In this document: in pieces, positions 1 to 11,800 of the stretch
How the letters are laid out: every line of letters begins with the position of its first letter
Numbering within the stretch: the stretch's first letter is position 1
DNA from: Hippasteria phrygiana
Taxonomy: Eukaryota > Echinodermata > Asteroidea > Valvatida > Goniasteridae
Direction of reading: 5' to 3'
DNA: 64,000 bases
Assembly (NCBI GenBank): GCA_037893225.1
Contig: JAZGUH010000484.1
Location: 868,001-932,000 of the forward strand
Made by a program: the position numbers and the translations under genes
The notes under the pieces: generated by a model
Databases searched by the model: none
What the model was told of the DNA's origin: nothing
The model's input: the letters and a program-made list of their open reading frames with translations, nothing else

Positions 1-790
1 ATGGTGTCCCGGGCTAAATTATGGGGTAATTTTGTGACATAAAAACTTACAAAATACAAATAGGGTTCAGAGGTTTAAACAATTAACTATTTTATTTTCT
101 TTTACATGAGCAGTTAGCAAAAACTGCATGTAACTTAACAACAAATCATATTTTCAGTATCTCTTACATCTTTTATGTTATATGGCTAACAAATCTGTGG
201 TTAGAGAGGTAACGGATGGTGTCCCACTCTGTTAAATTTTGTTACATCCTGCTTGCATGTCTAGCTTTCTTACTTTTCATCAAATGAAGTCTGAATTAAA
301 TTTCTTTTCTTTTGTGTGATTACCGTTTTAATAAAATTAACTTGTAGAGTCAATATATTGGACTGCCTTTTCAAAATTAGGGCAAAATGGTCTCGGATGT
401 AACGGTGGTGTCCCACGTTACATCCTAGCAATTTTGGGAACTTTCTTCCATAATTTATCTGTAAGCAGTATGTGAAATGTCCATGCAACATGATAACAAA
501 GACTTGGAGTACCTCTTTTTAAAAACATAAAAAAGACCCCCTAAATTGGTGTCATGTGTTAGTTTGCCACCCTTGATGGAGCGGTGTCCCATGTTACATC
601 CTTGCAGGCTTGCCAAATCAATTATTACATCAAATGTTTCAGCCAACTGTATTTGATGGGTATGTAAAAGGATAACATTTTCTAACTACCACATACAGAT
701 TTGGATGCATTAACATGATTATTTATGAATTATGAGCAACATAAACTAAGATGTAACCGGGACACCGTGTCCCTTGTTACATCGTTGATT
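1..790. repeat. Spaced repeats of a GATGTAAC...GTTACATC palindrome
   Basis: A motif built around GGTGTCCC, followed by GTTACATCC, recurs at about 3, 218, 407, 583 and 766, so the spacing is roughly 175-215 bp. In the copies at about 395-425 and 750-783 the motif is a clear dyad: GATGTAAC on the left and GTTACATC on the right, with GGGACAC/GTGTCCC nested inside the last copy. The DNA between motifs is AT-rich and only weakly alike. It could be a decayed satellite or an array of element ends. No coding exon is seen here. Confidence 0.6.
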
Positions 791-1801
791 TATCCATAGT
801 GAGTCTATGGGAGTTCATGTGAAACTCAAGAGAGAGGACCCTAAACTAAATATTATGTCACAATGAATCTAACCTATGATGAAATAATTGTATAGAATTA
901 CATGTGGTGTAACAAATTTATTTCACACTAATTAAAAAATTTTACCAATATGTCACACATTGTGTCTCAACTTCATGGAATGACCCATGTACATGTATGC
1001 ATTGTAAACTCAACAAGAAGAGATTTGGCAGAAGTATTCATAATTTTAACTTAAAACTTTTAGAACACAGTAAATGTGACTAGGCCTATATTGATTTGTG
1101 TTCTAAAAAAGTTTAGAACACAATTTTATCCAAGAATTTTGGTTTTTATCAGTGAGTATAGAAGTTGTATTGTTGCATTTTTGCTGTGTGTCATATGAGA
1201 TGACACAATATGATGCATAACAACATTGCCAAATGATGCATAATTTCCAACAAGTTGCCCAGTCCCATGCATTTAAATGCACTGGGCGGTGTATAATTCT
1301 CAACAAGTTGTTGGTCCCCTGCCCCATATCCATTGCTAACCCACTTCCCTTCCCATTTCGGCCATTACTGTATTGACGCTCTTCTCTAACCGGTTCCCCA
1401 CTCTCACCGGTCCCCCGAGGGCCTCTCTGCTTCTCTCGGATCAATAGGAGATAGTCGTGAGGTTTCTCCTTGTGGGAAGGGGAAAACAGAATTACCCCGG
1501 TTGGAAGAAAACTGTCAAATCCTTGTGTCAGACCGCTGCTCCCTCTTACACTACCCGAGGAGCTGTCTAAGATGGTTATATCAGGCTCTTTATGATCGAT
1601 ACGAGACTGTCGGGATGTGGTTGGAGGGAAGGGAGAGATTGACGGGTCCAGAGACATCAAATTCAAGCAGAAAAGAAATCTAGCTTTTAATTTGAATATC
1701 TGAAAAGTTTGTGCTCAGTCAACATGTCAATGACAAAATGTAACTAACAAATTTTTCGTCAAACAATCCACAAGGGAAACTGACTAGGTAAATTTGAATA
1801 C
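791..1801. other. Gene-free stretch with one unassigned antisense ORF
   Basis: A 187-codon open frame runs on the minus strand from 1666 to 1103. It is Ser/Gly/Arg-rich at its start and Cys/Trp-rich at its end. I recognise no domain, and the C-terminal half overlaps AT-rich sequence. The FGFRL1 signal-peptide exon was looked for here and upstream and was not found. Confidence 0.3.
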
Positions 1802-1934
1802 ATTTTCAAAGTGAACAAAGAAACTGGCAGGAGCGGGATTCGAACCTGCGACCTCCGGGTTACCGCGGTATGGTAACCCGGAGGTCGCAGGTTTGAATCC
1901 CGCTCCTGCCAGCTTCTTTGTTCACTTTGAAAAT
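1802..1934. repeat. Head-to-head inverted pair of tRNA-SINE 3' halves
   Basis: Positions 1802-1864 and 1872-1934 are inverted copies of the same 63 bases with about two mismatches, separated by a 7-base spacer. Each arm carries the T-arm-like segment GGTTCGAATCC of a tRNA-derived SINE plus its 3' flank (CAAAGTGAACAAAG). Transcribed, it would fold into a near-perfect hairpin. The flanking text (CCACAAGGGAAACTGACTAGG) matches other SINE copies in the window. Confidence 0.9.
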
Positions 1935-2004
1935 AACAAATTTTAATATATTTTTACAACAGGAAAATACCTTAAGTCAAAACAAACCACCAAATATTGT
2001 TTGC

Positions 2005-2220
2005 TTTCCACCTGTTCCCACCAATATATTCTAGCTGTACCTAGATATAGAAAGAAAATCTCTAGTGAATTCTTTGCCTGGTACAAGTTTCCCTTCATCC
2101 TACAATTTTTCCTGCTTCAAGAGGAATATTAATTCCTACCTCTTGTATCTTTGATTTCTTTTTGTAGCTCCGTACCTCGAGGCTTTTAGCGGCAATTTAG
2201 CCTTGTTCGGGGCAAACTTT
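2005..2220 (+). repeat. Dispersed repeat, shared with 45113-45350
   Basis: The sequence around TAGCTGTACCTAGAT, CTTCAAGAGGAAT and CTCTTGTATCTTTGA recurs in the same order and orientation near 45113-45350 in a LOXL intron. No terminal repeats or coding capacity are visible. Confidence 0.7.
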
Positions 2221-2593
2221 CTTTAAAAAAAAAAATAAAAAAAAAAAATAGGAAAATTTCTTGAGTCATCTTTGCATTCTTGCGACCTCAAAACAAACTC
2301 TCAAATATTGTCTAACCCTCATACGGCTATCATAACCTATCAAAAAACCTAAGCCCTTCCTCTCCAACAGCTTGTGTGTTTCAACCTGAAACTCAGTAGG
2401 TTTTGATAGGTAGGGTAGTTGGCTCCATTTTGGCACCGAGAGAGAAGGGATAAAAAGTGTAAATGACGCATTGTGTTGATTGCATTGTAGCGTGCACATA
2501 AATACTGTAGCTTGGCAAATTGTCAATTTATTGTTTGTGATTCAATTCAGTATTTTATGTTATTAATTTACTTTAAACTCTGCTTATCCTCAG

Positions 2594-2866
2594 GACCGCC
2601 GAGCCTAGCCGAACCCATCATTGGATTCCAAAAGGCTCGCGTCGGCCGGACCATCAAGCTCCTATGTCCAGTGGTTGGTAACCCACCTCCATTGACCATG
2701 TGGAAGAAGGACGGCGAATCTATCAATACGCTGTGGGACCGATTCAAAGTCTTGTCTCCAGGTTTGAAGATTAAGAACGTAGAGATGGCAGATGCTGGCC
2801 ACTATGTCTGCCGAGCTACCAATGGCTTTGGAAGTGTCAGCCTCAACTACACACTCACTGTTATTG
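2594..2866 (+). CDS. FGFRL1: FGFRL1 exon: first Ig domain
   Basis: Acceptor CAG at 2591-2593 and donor GTAAGT at 2867; 273 bases, phase 1 at both ends. It encodes one complete I-set Ig domain with the two cysteines, the tryptophan (LTMWKK) and the DAGxYxC motif. The residues before it (PPSLAEP) correspond to the mature N-terminus of FGFRL1, so only signal peptide and 5' UTR are missing. Confidence 0.95.
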
Positions 2867-5800
2867 GTAAGTCATTTTTAAACATAATCTGGATCTCAGG
2901 AATCTCTGAGTAAAAAAAAAAATATCTTACTCTGACATTTGCACATTTGTGCTTTGTTGTTTTATGCATGTATTTATTGTTTTTAAACTGACGAGTCCAA
3001 GTTGCAAAAAATCTCAATTTCAGTGAAATCCATAAATATTATTAAAACATTGTATTTGAGATTCAGGTTTTACTGTGTGCATGTTCGCTTAAGCTCTTGA
3101 AACAATTGTAATTACTTCTCCTTTTTTCAACACTCTTGTATCATTTTCCTCGTTTCTCACATCTGAAAATCAAGCAAATCACGTTAGAAGGAAAAGAATC
3201 TTGCCTTCAAGAAACTTTCATAAATTCAAGTCTATTTAAAACCGTACTTTGTCCTTAACCTTCACTGAAGCATGCATAAACACTACGCCCGGGAATTTCA
3301 GCCGACAATTTACGTCTGGAAGAGAAAATGGGGCACGTGCATATGATTTGAATGTGCACAATATATCTACCACCACAGTTTATAAACCTTGTCACTGGGT
3401 TAGTCTGGTCCTGTGATTCATGACACGTCACCATGGTAACGGGGTTATCACATCAGTATCCAGTGTGTAATGTTATTCCTGTCAGAGTGCTAATAAAGGC
3501 AACATTTTTCTTGTCGGCGCTAGCTATCACTCTAGCAAAAATAAAGAGAAAAAGGGTTAGGGCATCCAACGATAATTGATGGGGCTTGGGTTTTGGACCG
3601 ATAAATTAACTGGATATTTACGGCCATGGTATGGGTGTCTGATACTGACATGTTAAAGAAGGGTGGCACATTAAAGCCAGCTGGAGCTGTTAAAATGGTC
3701 ATGTTGTCTTGGAAATGGGCACTTAATGTGACTGCAATGACATTTTGGGTGGCGTTAAAAGGAACGTTAGCATACTTGAGAAAACTCAGTCCGGGTGTGG
3801 CTTGAATGTAGTTCATCCAAAGCTGAAATTGAAATTCTTCAACCTTGCAAACAGTCGAACAAAATTCAAGTTTAGATTCCGTTGGTCTTCAAACATTTGG
3901 CAAAGCCAGAAACAGAAACGATGCACTCCAGAAATTGTATTTAGTGAAATGTGTAAAAATTGACATATTGATGTGCGGTATTCCATCGTCTTGAATAAAA
4001 CCTTTACAAAACCACAGAAAATGTTGTCATTTTGCAAAATTGTGACACCCTACGCCAAAACCAGGTAAAGTATATAGGTGAAGTATATAGGTGAAGTTGG
4101 AATATATAAGATGGGAAATAGTGTGAAAACACATTACCGACTGCTTTTTATCATTACATTTTTTTTAATGCCATTTGTTAAATGCGGGAACAGCCTGGTT
4201 TGGCATTGGCCGTCACAATTGTTGATTATCTTTTAGAGATTCTTGGCCAGGTTTGAAATTTAGTCTTTATATAATGTTACCCACAATCCCTTCTCAAAAT
4301 AAAATTCCACTTCACATGCAACCAATTTACCCACCATGTGTAATATTAATAGACTTTCCATTGGGTACAGAATGACTGAGAGCGAAAAATAAAATGTTAT
4401 GCGCGTGGACTTTTACCCTTTTCACACTTGAAGAACAATCAAGCAATTTCTTTGGCCACACATACATGTACATCAATGTGGCTGCATGTTGATTAGCAAA
4501 ATGCTGCTGAACTCCGGCAAGCTGTCACGTTGCCCTGAGTGGAATGTTAGAGGACTTTGTCCGGATCCCTGGCAAAAAGAAGCAAGATTGAAAACGCCAT
4601 TGCACATGTCAGTGATGAAGTATGGAGAACTCCAGTGAGGGGAGGTTGGCTCCAGTGAATCGAAAGATACGAAGTGTACTTGGGTTCGGCGTGTTAACCA
4701 GCTCTCCAGTTCACCCGCACTCGTATATCCATTATCGGAAAATTGTCCCCAGATTTAGATGGGCCTGGGCAACGTCTGTGTGTTGATTGACAGGCGATAT
4801 TAAAGTTTGGTGCATTGATGAGAGATGATATCGTTGGGGGGGGGGGGGGGTGTGAGGTAGATGAAATAACTTCCTGATTAAATCATGCCAGCTGTAGGCT
4901 TATTGATGCTGATCGTCGATTCGGCTGAATGAGCACAACATTGGAACAACATGTGTTATAGCATCTTTGCCAGGTTTCTTACTCTCCTCACAACTGGTTT
5001 AAATTTTCCGACTCGCAAGAAACACACATCTAAACAATTTACCTCAGCTCATCTCAAAATTCAATCCATCAGCGCATTTAACAGAACAGGCATTTGTAAA
5101 TTATTCTACTCTTCCTAAAACATTCTTTAAGTGTGCAAATACCAAATTTGGTTGGGCTAAATGCCTAAAAGCCATATTACCAATTTAGGAATTTGGAGTA
5201 TTTTGGTTATTGAAAAATAAGACTTGTTACTTCCTAATCGATGTGAATTTTACCACGTAAGGGACTGGATGTACACGTCTAGTGCAGAATTAAGCTATGT
5301 GAACAAGCAGCGTAGCTGACAAGCTTGTCTCGTCCCATCCAATATAGACCCAATCCCATGTGACATTCAATGACTCCTGTACCTGCTCTAATTGATTGCA
5401 ACTGATTCCAACACTGTTGACGGAGTAAATTAAATGAGCCCAGATTAATTTAGAGATTGCGAGAAGGGACTTGGGCCCGGCCTGTCGGAATGACATCACT
5501 CGTAGTCACATGTCTAACAACTGAATGATCAATGAAGCTTGTAGTTGTAAGGAGCGTGTACTTCTGAAAGGTTTTTGATCAAAAATGCTAATACTCGGAA
5601 TGCCTCGGCACTGACTGTTTTTGTTTGGTTTAAAGGCAGGATGTATAGCTTTTATAGCTGACAAGGCAGTTGCAGGCTGCGTTCATACTTTGTGTGCTTC
5701 AACACATACATGGAGTAATAAACTTGTGAAAGTTTGAGCTCAATCCGTCCTCCCAGTCACAAGAAAATGGTGAAAAACCTTTCTGTTTTAAGTGATTTTT

Positions 5801-8800
5801 GTGCAGATTTATATGAGCATGTTCTAATCCTTGAAACTGAAATAAGCCACTTGTACTGTATTTTGGGATACAATTTTCTCAAAAGATGACGGCATTTCAA
5901 ATGGAAGTATTTATCAGGAGAATTGGTTCTGGTATCATTTTTATAAACATTAACCTTCTACATTTCAGCATTACCATATCATACCTTTGAATAGTACAGT
6001 GTTACCAACATGTGTTACTTCTCTCATGTGACGGCCATCTTTACCTTGTACCTGGAGTGCATTGTAAATCTATTCACCAGATGAGAGGCACCTGCCTATT
6101 TCTTTTAAGGAGTCACATTTGGAGTGCAGCTTACTTGATGGTGGACTTTTAATCAAGAACCTCTCAAACATGTAGTGAGTCAAACAGCTCTAATATATAA
6201 TGCCAACTTTATTACCATGATGGTCCGGGTGACATTGATTGACACTGGCAGGTGCATTGTTTTGCTAAATTCATATCTCGTCACCTAGCAACCCTTTGTG
6301 TACCCATGACAGCCCATTTGACACCTCCAACCTCTTCAGTTTTTAATTGCAAATATTGGCATGGTCCTTATCTTGTATGCGTTCTTTTTGTATTGAAAGC
6401 CTGAAAGTTTCTGAAACGCCGTCAAGCTTTTGTCAATTTGGCAACAGTTATTTAAAAGAAAAAATCCTTATAAAAATTGTTATTACACAAGTAAAATATG
6501 CATTAAATTCACTTAAAATATTTCCATACCATTAGCAATCAGGCTTAATCATTACAGTAACGGATTTGTCGGACCATGGACAGTACACACAGACTCATAG
6601 TGTGTAGTCCTCCTGAGTGCATGTATCCACTTTCGTGCTTTACCGGTGCATGTACCTTTTTGTTTCAAAAGCATCTAAGTGCTTTGCCCAAGGCTACAAA
6701 TTGCGCACTTTACCTTTGTATTTATGATTTTGCTAAGCACATATCACTAGACTAATGGATTTCCTGCTCACGCTTTTCACAGCTCTCTCTGAGCGAGAGC
6801 GCTTGTTCTTATTTTCACAGCAATTTCACGGCATTTGGAGAAACATGATTTAACTTTGGATAATGCATCTCACCAAATATTTATTTAATGTCGGGGAAGT
6901 TCTTTCTCTCTTGAAAGCTACAAATTTGTCACTGGATGTAATTTGCGGTGTAAGGGAAATTCATTTTTCCCATCGACACGGCGTGTTTTTGCATATTAAT
7001 TAAGAGTATTTGATCTGAAAAGAGATCTAAGAATACATTGTCTCTATTAATAACTTGGTCTGCATGCTTTCATGTGCTATTTCATTGTGTGCATTAACCC
7101 CTTGCGTACGGATGACGCCATATGGCGCAAAAAACAGTGCCACCAGGCCGGATGACGCCATTGGCCGCTGTTTGTGCAGTTTCAATCTATTGTTAGATTA
7201 TTGTGTATGTTACGCTTGACTGCACAATTACATTGTGGCTGTTTCGGTTGGCTGCACAGGCTGCCCCGGCACCCCGATGCCTCACTACGATAACCGTACT
7301 CAAGGGGCTTAAATGCTGAGTACAAGGGTATAACTGAGCCCTAGAAATTTAAACCAATTAAAAAAAAACACACGTTCAGTATCCTGCTTTTTTAAGGAAG
7401 GAGGCCACTTACAAACAGGTTACTAAGAAACTTTGTCTTGTGCTGTAAGCGCGTGTCAAAATCTTTTTGCAAAATGCAGGCTTCCTCTAAAGATACTAGG
7501 GCAGTGATGCTAAATGTGTTTTTTTTTCTTGGCCATAGTACACTCCATGTATTCTTAAGTTGGGAACTATGGCCATATGATTTGCTGAAAACAAGCAGTA
7601 ATAAAATGTTGATGGGTCTGTATGATGGAATGGACAAGTCTTTTTCTGGAGTTGTTAATTTAAGCACTTCGAGTTGACAGCTGTCTTGACAGGCCGAGTA
7701 CAAAGGAGCTGTAATATTGCAATGGGCTGGAGAATGTGACCTCTTGACCCCAGCTCTACAGTTAGGAACCCCATGAGACCTGTGCCTTATATCAACATTG
7801 GAGACCAGACAAATATGGAACAAGCTCTGTGCTTTGGTCAGCTCCCAAGGCTGGTTCCGGCTCCTGTTGCCTTCTACTTCATTCTTTGTTTTCTCAAGGA
7901 GTTCTCTGTGCACAGACTTGTAGTTTGTACTGAAACGGGCATGCTGCCTTTTACATGTATTCACATAGATGTTGTGATAAAGACACCAGGGTAGTATTTA
8001 CTGCACACTTTTCCTTTGCTATTTGATACCAATCGAATCAAGCCCATCAAAACCGACACCGTTTTCATTTACATGGAAGTGTATGCAGTTTCCCTCAGTC
8101 CATCAAGGAAGCGAGGTATCGCTTACTATGAGGAATTCTCCCAGGTATATTTTGACAGTGGTTTTTTTTTTATCAGATTCAATTTGTGGCATGGTTGAGT
8201 TCTGAAATGTATCCCAATTGCAGGCTTTGCGGTCATGTTAATGTTGACTAGAGGCAACGGCAGCGGAACAGGGGGGCCAAGGGGAATTTTCTCCCCACTT
8301 TTTTCCCACTTGGGAGAAATTTCCCCCTCCCCACACTTTTGGCAGTTTCGCATAAGGAAAAACATAGAAAATGGCAACAGCCGGCCGGCACCGGTGCTAC
8401 TCCCCCCCCCCCCCCCCCATACTTTCAAAAGTCTTCTGGTGCCCTTGACTAGAGGACATTCCAGGGAATGTCATTTATGTAGTTAAATCCAAGCCTTGGA
8501 CACATCATTCTTCATGATTTTACTAGCATGGCTGGCTTGGGAATGCTAGTCTTATTTCCAGCAGGTTTAATTTCCAGAAGCTGGTTTAATTTCCAGATGC
8601 CAGTAGTTTTGAGACGCTGTATTTCAATTATTAAAATTGATTTGAATAACATAGACAGTACATTGCATCGGTAATTTATTATTGTGGTACTGTACTATTT
8701 TCATTACAGTCGAGGCTTGACTGTTGAAGTTGTAGCATTGTCTGAAATATTCAATTTCCCTGTGAGGTGGCACTTTGTGTGAGGCTAGCCGAAACCTGCA

Positions 8801-11800
8801 ACCAGTGCCGAGTAGGCTTTATTTGTTGGCATCCAGTATTCTTAAAGAAAAAGTGCCTGCATATTGTCCACAAGTAGTAATTAATTAATTGAGACTTTTT
8901 TCAATTATCACAAATTATTAAATACAGGGAAATACTGCTCTGTGCAAATCCTGCAACTCGCTGTGATATTTCGTTGAGACACAATTTGTGAAAAAGAAGG
9001 CATCAAATATTTCAAGTGTAATCAGGCTGAAGGTTCCTCAGGATAAGGATCTAACTTGACTACATTTGAAGGACACACCCTAATAAGGCCCTTGCCCACC
9101 ATTGAGTCAATTTCTTGTCTACCACATTGGCAGCAATTATGTTTGCTAAATGGCACCAGACTACAAGGATTCAGCTAGTTACATCACAAGCGCCCTCGCG
9201 GCCTATAATGAAATGGGTTGAAGATTTGATTGGAATTTTCAGACATGTCATGCAACAATCGTATACTAAAATTAACTTCAGCGGTGGTTGTTGGACAGTC
9301 CATACTGCTGACAATGGATTTTTTTTAATGCATTATTTTACTTTCCAGAGTTTTTACACCTCTGAGGTTATTCCAACATAAAATGCCTTTGTAGAATACC
9401 TTTGGAGTGATTGTTCTCAGTCAAATTCAAACAGTTCTCAAACCATGCAGTTCTCAAACCATTGATATAGCACAGGCAGAGCTAACACAGTTGCAGGCAG
9501 TGTTCATACTGTGTGTGATTCAACATACATGAAATAACAAAGCTGTGAAAGTTTGAGCTCATTCCATCAAGTCAACTGGGAAAAAGGGTGAAGAAAAAAA
9601 ACATTCTTTTCACATCTGCGTCTTTAGATTGCTGAAAATTAAGCCACTGCATTTTTGGAGCTCTTCAGATACAATTTTCTCAAAGATGACAGCATTCCAG
9701 ATTGAATAATTTGTTTGCAGGATTGCAAAAAACTGTTTATAAACAGTACCGGTAAGCTTTCAGATTTATCGGTTTGGTTTTTTATCATAACCAAAGCTAT
9801 ATGATATCTTTTAAACAAAACTTTTTTTCATAAAGGGGGGGGGGGGGGGGGGGGTGGGGGATGCAGATAACAGATGACACAAGATGAAGGAATTCCCTAC
9901 AAGACTTGTTTTCTTAATAATGAATAGCCTTGGAGGAAACTACATCCATGCCCTAAAATCTGGTTACCCTGAGAAACAGACATGCAGCTTATGTTATTGA
10001 CATACCACATCAGCAGTCAACTGAAGGTTTGTCTGTAGGAAAACAGAATGAGAATGACTTTTTCCCAGGGTTTTCGATAAGACAGATGGCCTCCACTGAA
10101 GTTGAAGCACCAATGGGCTTCTTTCATGTGTTGGTTTATGGTGTAGGATTAGGGAGCCCCTCATCCCTGTGGGTGTTCTAAAATACTGCAACGACAGCTC
10201 CCCCCCCCCCCCCCCCCCCCAATAGGTTTATATCCTTAAATAAGAACTCTGTGTTGTTCAGGAAGTATCTGTGAATAAATATTGATTTTCAAGGTGAACA
10301 AAGAAAACTGGCAGGAGCGGGATTCGAACCTGCAACCTCTAGAATACCGTACTGGCGTTCTACCAACTGAGCTATCTTGCCCTACGTCGGCGGTTTCTTT
10401 GATCGGGTGGGCACTAGTCAGAAATCATAAACCCGTAATACCTTGTGGATTGTTTGATGAATAAATATTGATGTTATAGTTCTGCCTCCTGTTGAACAAA
10501 GCCGACTAGCTGAGTGGCCATTGATGATAAGTATGCCTACAGAAGTCTCTAAAATAACAGCAGTAACCTCATTTCAGTACATTGTTAGAGTATAGTTAGG
10601 TCAGCCTCCCAAAATGAAAAGTTGCTCAGATAGATTGAATGCCTTTTTGCTGGTTAATTCTTCAGATTTATGTTTTTTTTTTTACATTTCAAAATGTCTA
10701 GGTTTGTGGGGTTTATGACACTGACAATTTGAGAGACCGCCAACACATGTAGGACAAGATAGCTCAGTTGGTAGAGTGCTGGTACGGTAAACTTTTTTAC
10801 TTTGAAAATTTTAAAATGTTAAATCTTGGACCACTACACGTACAGCCAAGGCTTGGCCAATCAGTGGATTGAACTCTTTCTAATATATCCTAAATAGAGG
10901 CATGGTTTGTACTTACGTATATTTTTGTCTTCGTGACTGACTGACAACAGAGTAATCTACCGCTGTCAACTTCCTAGAAGTGATCAGTGTGACCCATTAG
11001 TTTAAATTGATCGCTGCAGAGATGTAATTAACCAAATGGTGAAGCCCAAGTGCTGTAATGGATTGGTTTGGGTATTCAGAGGTGAAATAGGATTATTGGT
11101 CGGTACTCCGTCTTCCCACTGGTTCCATAGGCCGTATGTTCCCAGTGAACAATCACCACTGGTGTATGCTAGTTGCCCATGATCACATATCTATTACAAT
11201 GTTATGTTGGATTTCCAATCCAATTAACGCCTCGGCAAACTGTTATCCACCCAACTCCTGTATCTATGATGCTTTTTAATCCAAGGGGGGCATAAATTTG
11301 GACGGCGAATGTTTCAATCAAATCAATTTTTGGTTGGGGTAGAACGTAACAAGATTCGGTGGTCTTTTGTAGCATTTGCTCCTGGGTACAGTTCACATTG
11401 AATGGAGCTAGCGCTGAAGTCTCAAAGGATTGGCTGTATATCCATGTGATTACTAGCAACAATCACTAAATTATTTCTGCCCAGTTGGAAGTCAATGTCA
11501 CGTCAAGTGCACGGTTCACGTTGCTAATTTTTCAAAGTACACTGTACTTTTCAGTTTCTAGTGAATCATCAATTCCTGGTTGGTGTGTCTTCATCAAGTC
11601 TTCGATGTTGTCGTAATCTCTTGAATCTTCACAAGGACACTAAGCAAAGCATAGCAATTCACTGTGAAATGATTCCTTTGTCATGTATTACGTGTCATTT
11701 CTTGTTAGTTTCCATGGATACCACCTTAGCATATTTTATACAATTTACATGGCCACATGATCACAGTTAATATGTACATTTATATCCTGCTACATCCAAC

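Noticed and set aside
3532..3816. 94-codon minus-strand ORF in the FGFRL1 intron
   Set aside because: Composition looks protein-like, but no family match or exon borders could be established.
7392..7964. 190-codon minus-strand ORF in the FGFRL1 intron
   Set aside because: No recognisable domain, and no supporting splice or polyA context. Length is plausible by chance in 64 kb.
10282..10464. ORFs containing [21 protein letters not shown] peptides (also near 24719 and 31362)
   Set aside because: These peptides are translations of the tRNA-derived SINE, not genes.
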